Both the position numbers and the translations under genes were made by a program. From NCBI RefSeq assembly GCF_000317535.1, contig NC_019757.1, positions 2,558,501 to 2,622,500 on the forward strand: a stretch of 64,000 nucleotides of DNA. Reading direction: 5' to 3'. Under the pieces are notes generated by a model that worked only from the letters and a program-made list of their open reading frames with translations, was not told the DNA's origin and searched no databases. Positions 63,071-64,000 of this stretch are shown piece after piece. Position 1 is the stretch's first letter, and every line of letters starts with the position of its first letter. This DNA is from Cylindrospermum stagnale PCC 7417 (lineage in GTDB: Bacteria; Cyanobacteriota; Cyanobacteriia; Cyanobacteriales; Nostocaceae).

Positions 63071-64000
63071 ATGGATTTTAGTCAACTACTGGCTGAAAAA
63101 ATTGATACTATTCTAGATAAATGGGTGGTAGCAGTTCGCAAAGATCGGCGAATTGAAAGCGCTGATGACCTATCCTACGGCGCGATTAAAGATCACATTC
63201 CCAATGTGTTGGAAGCGATGGTAACAGTACTTTCAAAAACTCAGGGTAATGATATTCAGTCGATAGTAACTGCCAGTTGGCAACATGGGGCTATTCGAGC
63301 TATACAAGGCTTTGATCCAGAAGAAATTGCTAGGGAATATCATCAGTTGCGAATAGTAATATTTGATGCAATAGAAGCGGATTTATTGCAGGGAACACCA
63401 ACTGAGATCATTCGTGCTTTTAGATTGATTAATGTTGTGATCGATGAAGCGATCGCTAGGTGTTTTAATAGTTATGTTAAAGAACGTTTAAGAGAATTAG
63501 AGCATCTGCATTCCTCACTGACGCTGCACAATGAGGAACTAACTCGCTTAATTAACGCTAATCGAGAGCATCTTTCCCACCTAGCCCACGATTTGAAACA
63601 TCCTCTATCTTCAATTATTGGTTACTCAGATTTGTTTTTACGGGAACAACGTAAAAAAATTGAGGGAAAAGAAACCTATGCCAATGTAGAACATATTGAG
63701 CGTGTACTACGCAATGGTAGACACTTACTCCGTCTGATCAATGATTTACTAGAAATATCACGGTTTGATACAGGGAAGATCAAACTCGAACTAGCACCCA
63801 CAGATGTATGTGAATTAATAAATAATGTCTATCAAATGTTGGAGCCTTTAGCTGCTGGGAAAAGTTTACAAATTGTGGTGGATTCTGTCCAACCTCCCAA
63901 ACCGTTTATCACAGATTCTTTTCAATTACAACAAGTTGTGACAAATCTTGTGAGTAATGCGATTCGCTATACAGAGTCGGGGACTATTAATATAGTATTT
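63071..64000 (+). CDS. Sensor histidine kinase with RsbRD-like N-terminal domain (3' end beyond the window)
   Basis: The frame is open from ATG 63071 to the window end (310 residues seen). Residues about 1-140 resemble the RsbRD N-terminal sensor-type domain (LLAEKIDTILDKWVVAVRKD; VLEAMVTVL). A coiled segment (RELEHLHSSLTLHNEEL) leads to the dimerisation/phosphoacceptor box HLSHLAHDLKHPLSSIIGYSD, where the His of AHDLKHPL is the phosphorylated residue, then the N box QQVVTNLVSNAIRYTESG. The rest of the ATPase domain is off the window. There is no membrane helix, so the protein is likely cytosolic. The signal and response regulator are unknown. Confidence 0.9.
   Translation, partial: MDFSQLLAEKIDTILDKWVVAVRKDRRIESADDLSYGAIKDHIPNVLEAMVTVLSKTQGNDIQSIVTASWQHGAIRAIQGFDPEEIAREYHQLRIVIFDAIEADLLQGTPTEIIRAFRLINVVIDEAIARCFNSYVKERLRELEHLHSSLTLHNEELTRLINANREHLSHLAHDLKHPLSSIIGYSDLFLREQRKKIEGKETYANVEHIERVLRNGRHLLRLINDLLEISRFDTGKIKLELAPTDVCELINNVYQMLEPLAAGKSLQIVVDSVQPPKPFITDSFQLQQVVTNLVSNAIRYTESGTINIVF

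Overview
The window looks like a chromosomal segment of a filamentous, heterocyst-type cyanobacterium (Nostocales). The signs are: very frequent HIP1 octamers (GCGATCGC); heptanucleotide tandem repeats of the Nostoc kind (around 6400, 39820 and 43835); dispersed palindromes; a Mg-chelatase ChlD; a SigF-type sigma factor; a NrtA/CmpA-like ABC transporter; two-gene Ser/Thr kinase clusters; a PEP-CTERM protein; and several small proteins that I know only from cyanobacteria. No CRISPR array, rRNA or phage region is visible. One tRNA (Asp-GTC) is present. All assignments come from reading the sequence; no database search or folding program was run, and repeat or RNA boundaries are approximate.

Layout. 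1-1623: right part of a Tn3-family transposon that has cut a PIN-domain gene; its untouched upstream partner (1977-2753) is an unknown AT-rich gene. 2965-13000: mostly minus-strand housekeeping and conserved cyanobacterial genes (Uma2 nuclease, beta-CASP-like metallo-hydrolase on plus, Nif3-like protein, YjbQ, glycosyltransferase plus cystine lyase). 12932-18370: a RecB-like nuclease and two adjacent paralogous Ser/Thr kinases. 18590-23243: tRNA-Asp with a good promoter, gltX, an exported protein, ftsH. 23430-25363: an isochorismatase-family gene split by a 1370-bp TnpB element. 26204-33897: PaaK-like adenylating enzyme, aminopeptidase P, acyltransferase, FG-GAP repeat protein, a Tat-exported degenerate metallo-beta-lactamase coupled to a TrpG/PabA amidotransferase. 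34324-49510: dgkA, ybeY, a TnpB relic, prfB with its programmed frameshift, a BI-1 protein, sigF, chlD, type 2 IPP isomerase, sppA, a DUF2157/GDYXXLXY pair, an RNA m5C methyltransferase. 50033-54903: PEP-CTERM protein, a 927-residue NTPase-TPR protein, a BrnT/BrnA toxin-antitoxin pair and another Uma2 protein (a small accessory patch). 55093-62630: prolyl aminopeptidase, aspartoacylase-like protein, and an ABC-transporter/universal-stress-protein operon. 63071-64000: start of a sensor histidine kinase that runs off the window.

The most interesting regulation is at 58574-62630 (minus strand): permease, substrate-binding protein, ATPase and universal stress protein genes appear to form one unit carrying two RNA leaders that both match the ydaO/yuaA (cyclic-di-AMP) riboswitch. 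One precedes the permease; the other begins only about 25 nt after the ATPase stop codon, before the stress-protein gene. The two leaders share the conserved core but have different, compensating stems.

The most interesting mobile-DNA observation is that the TnpB element at 23448-24817 has removed no base of its target: joining the flanks restores an intact isochorismatase frame, and the element abuts a TTAC tetranucleotide. A 53-bp single-hairpin sequence at 8790-8842 also sits next to TTAC and carries both terminal sequences of this element, so it looks like a minimal, non-coding relative.
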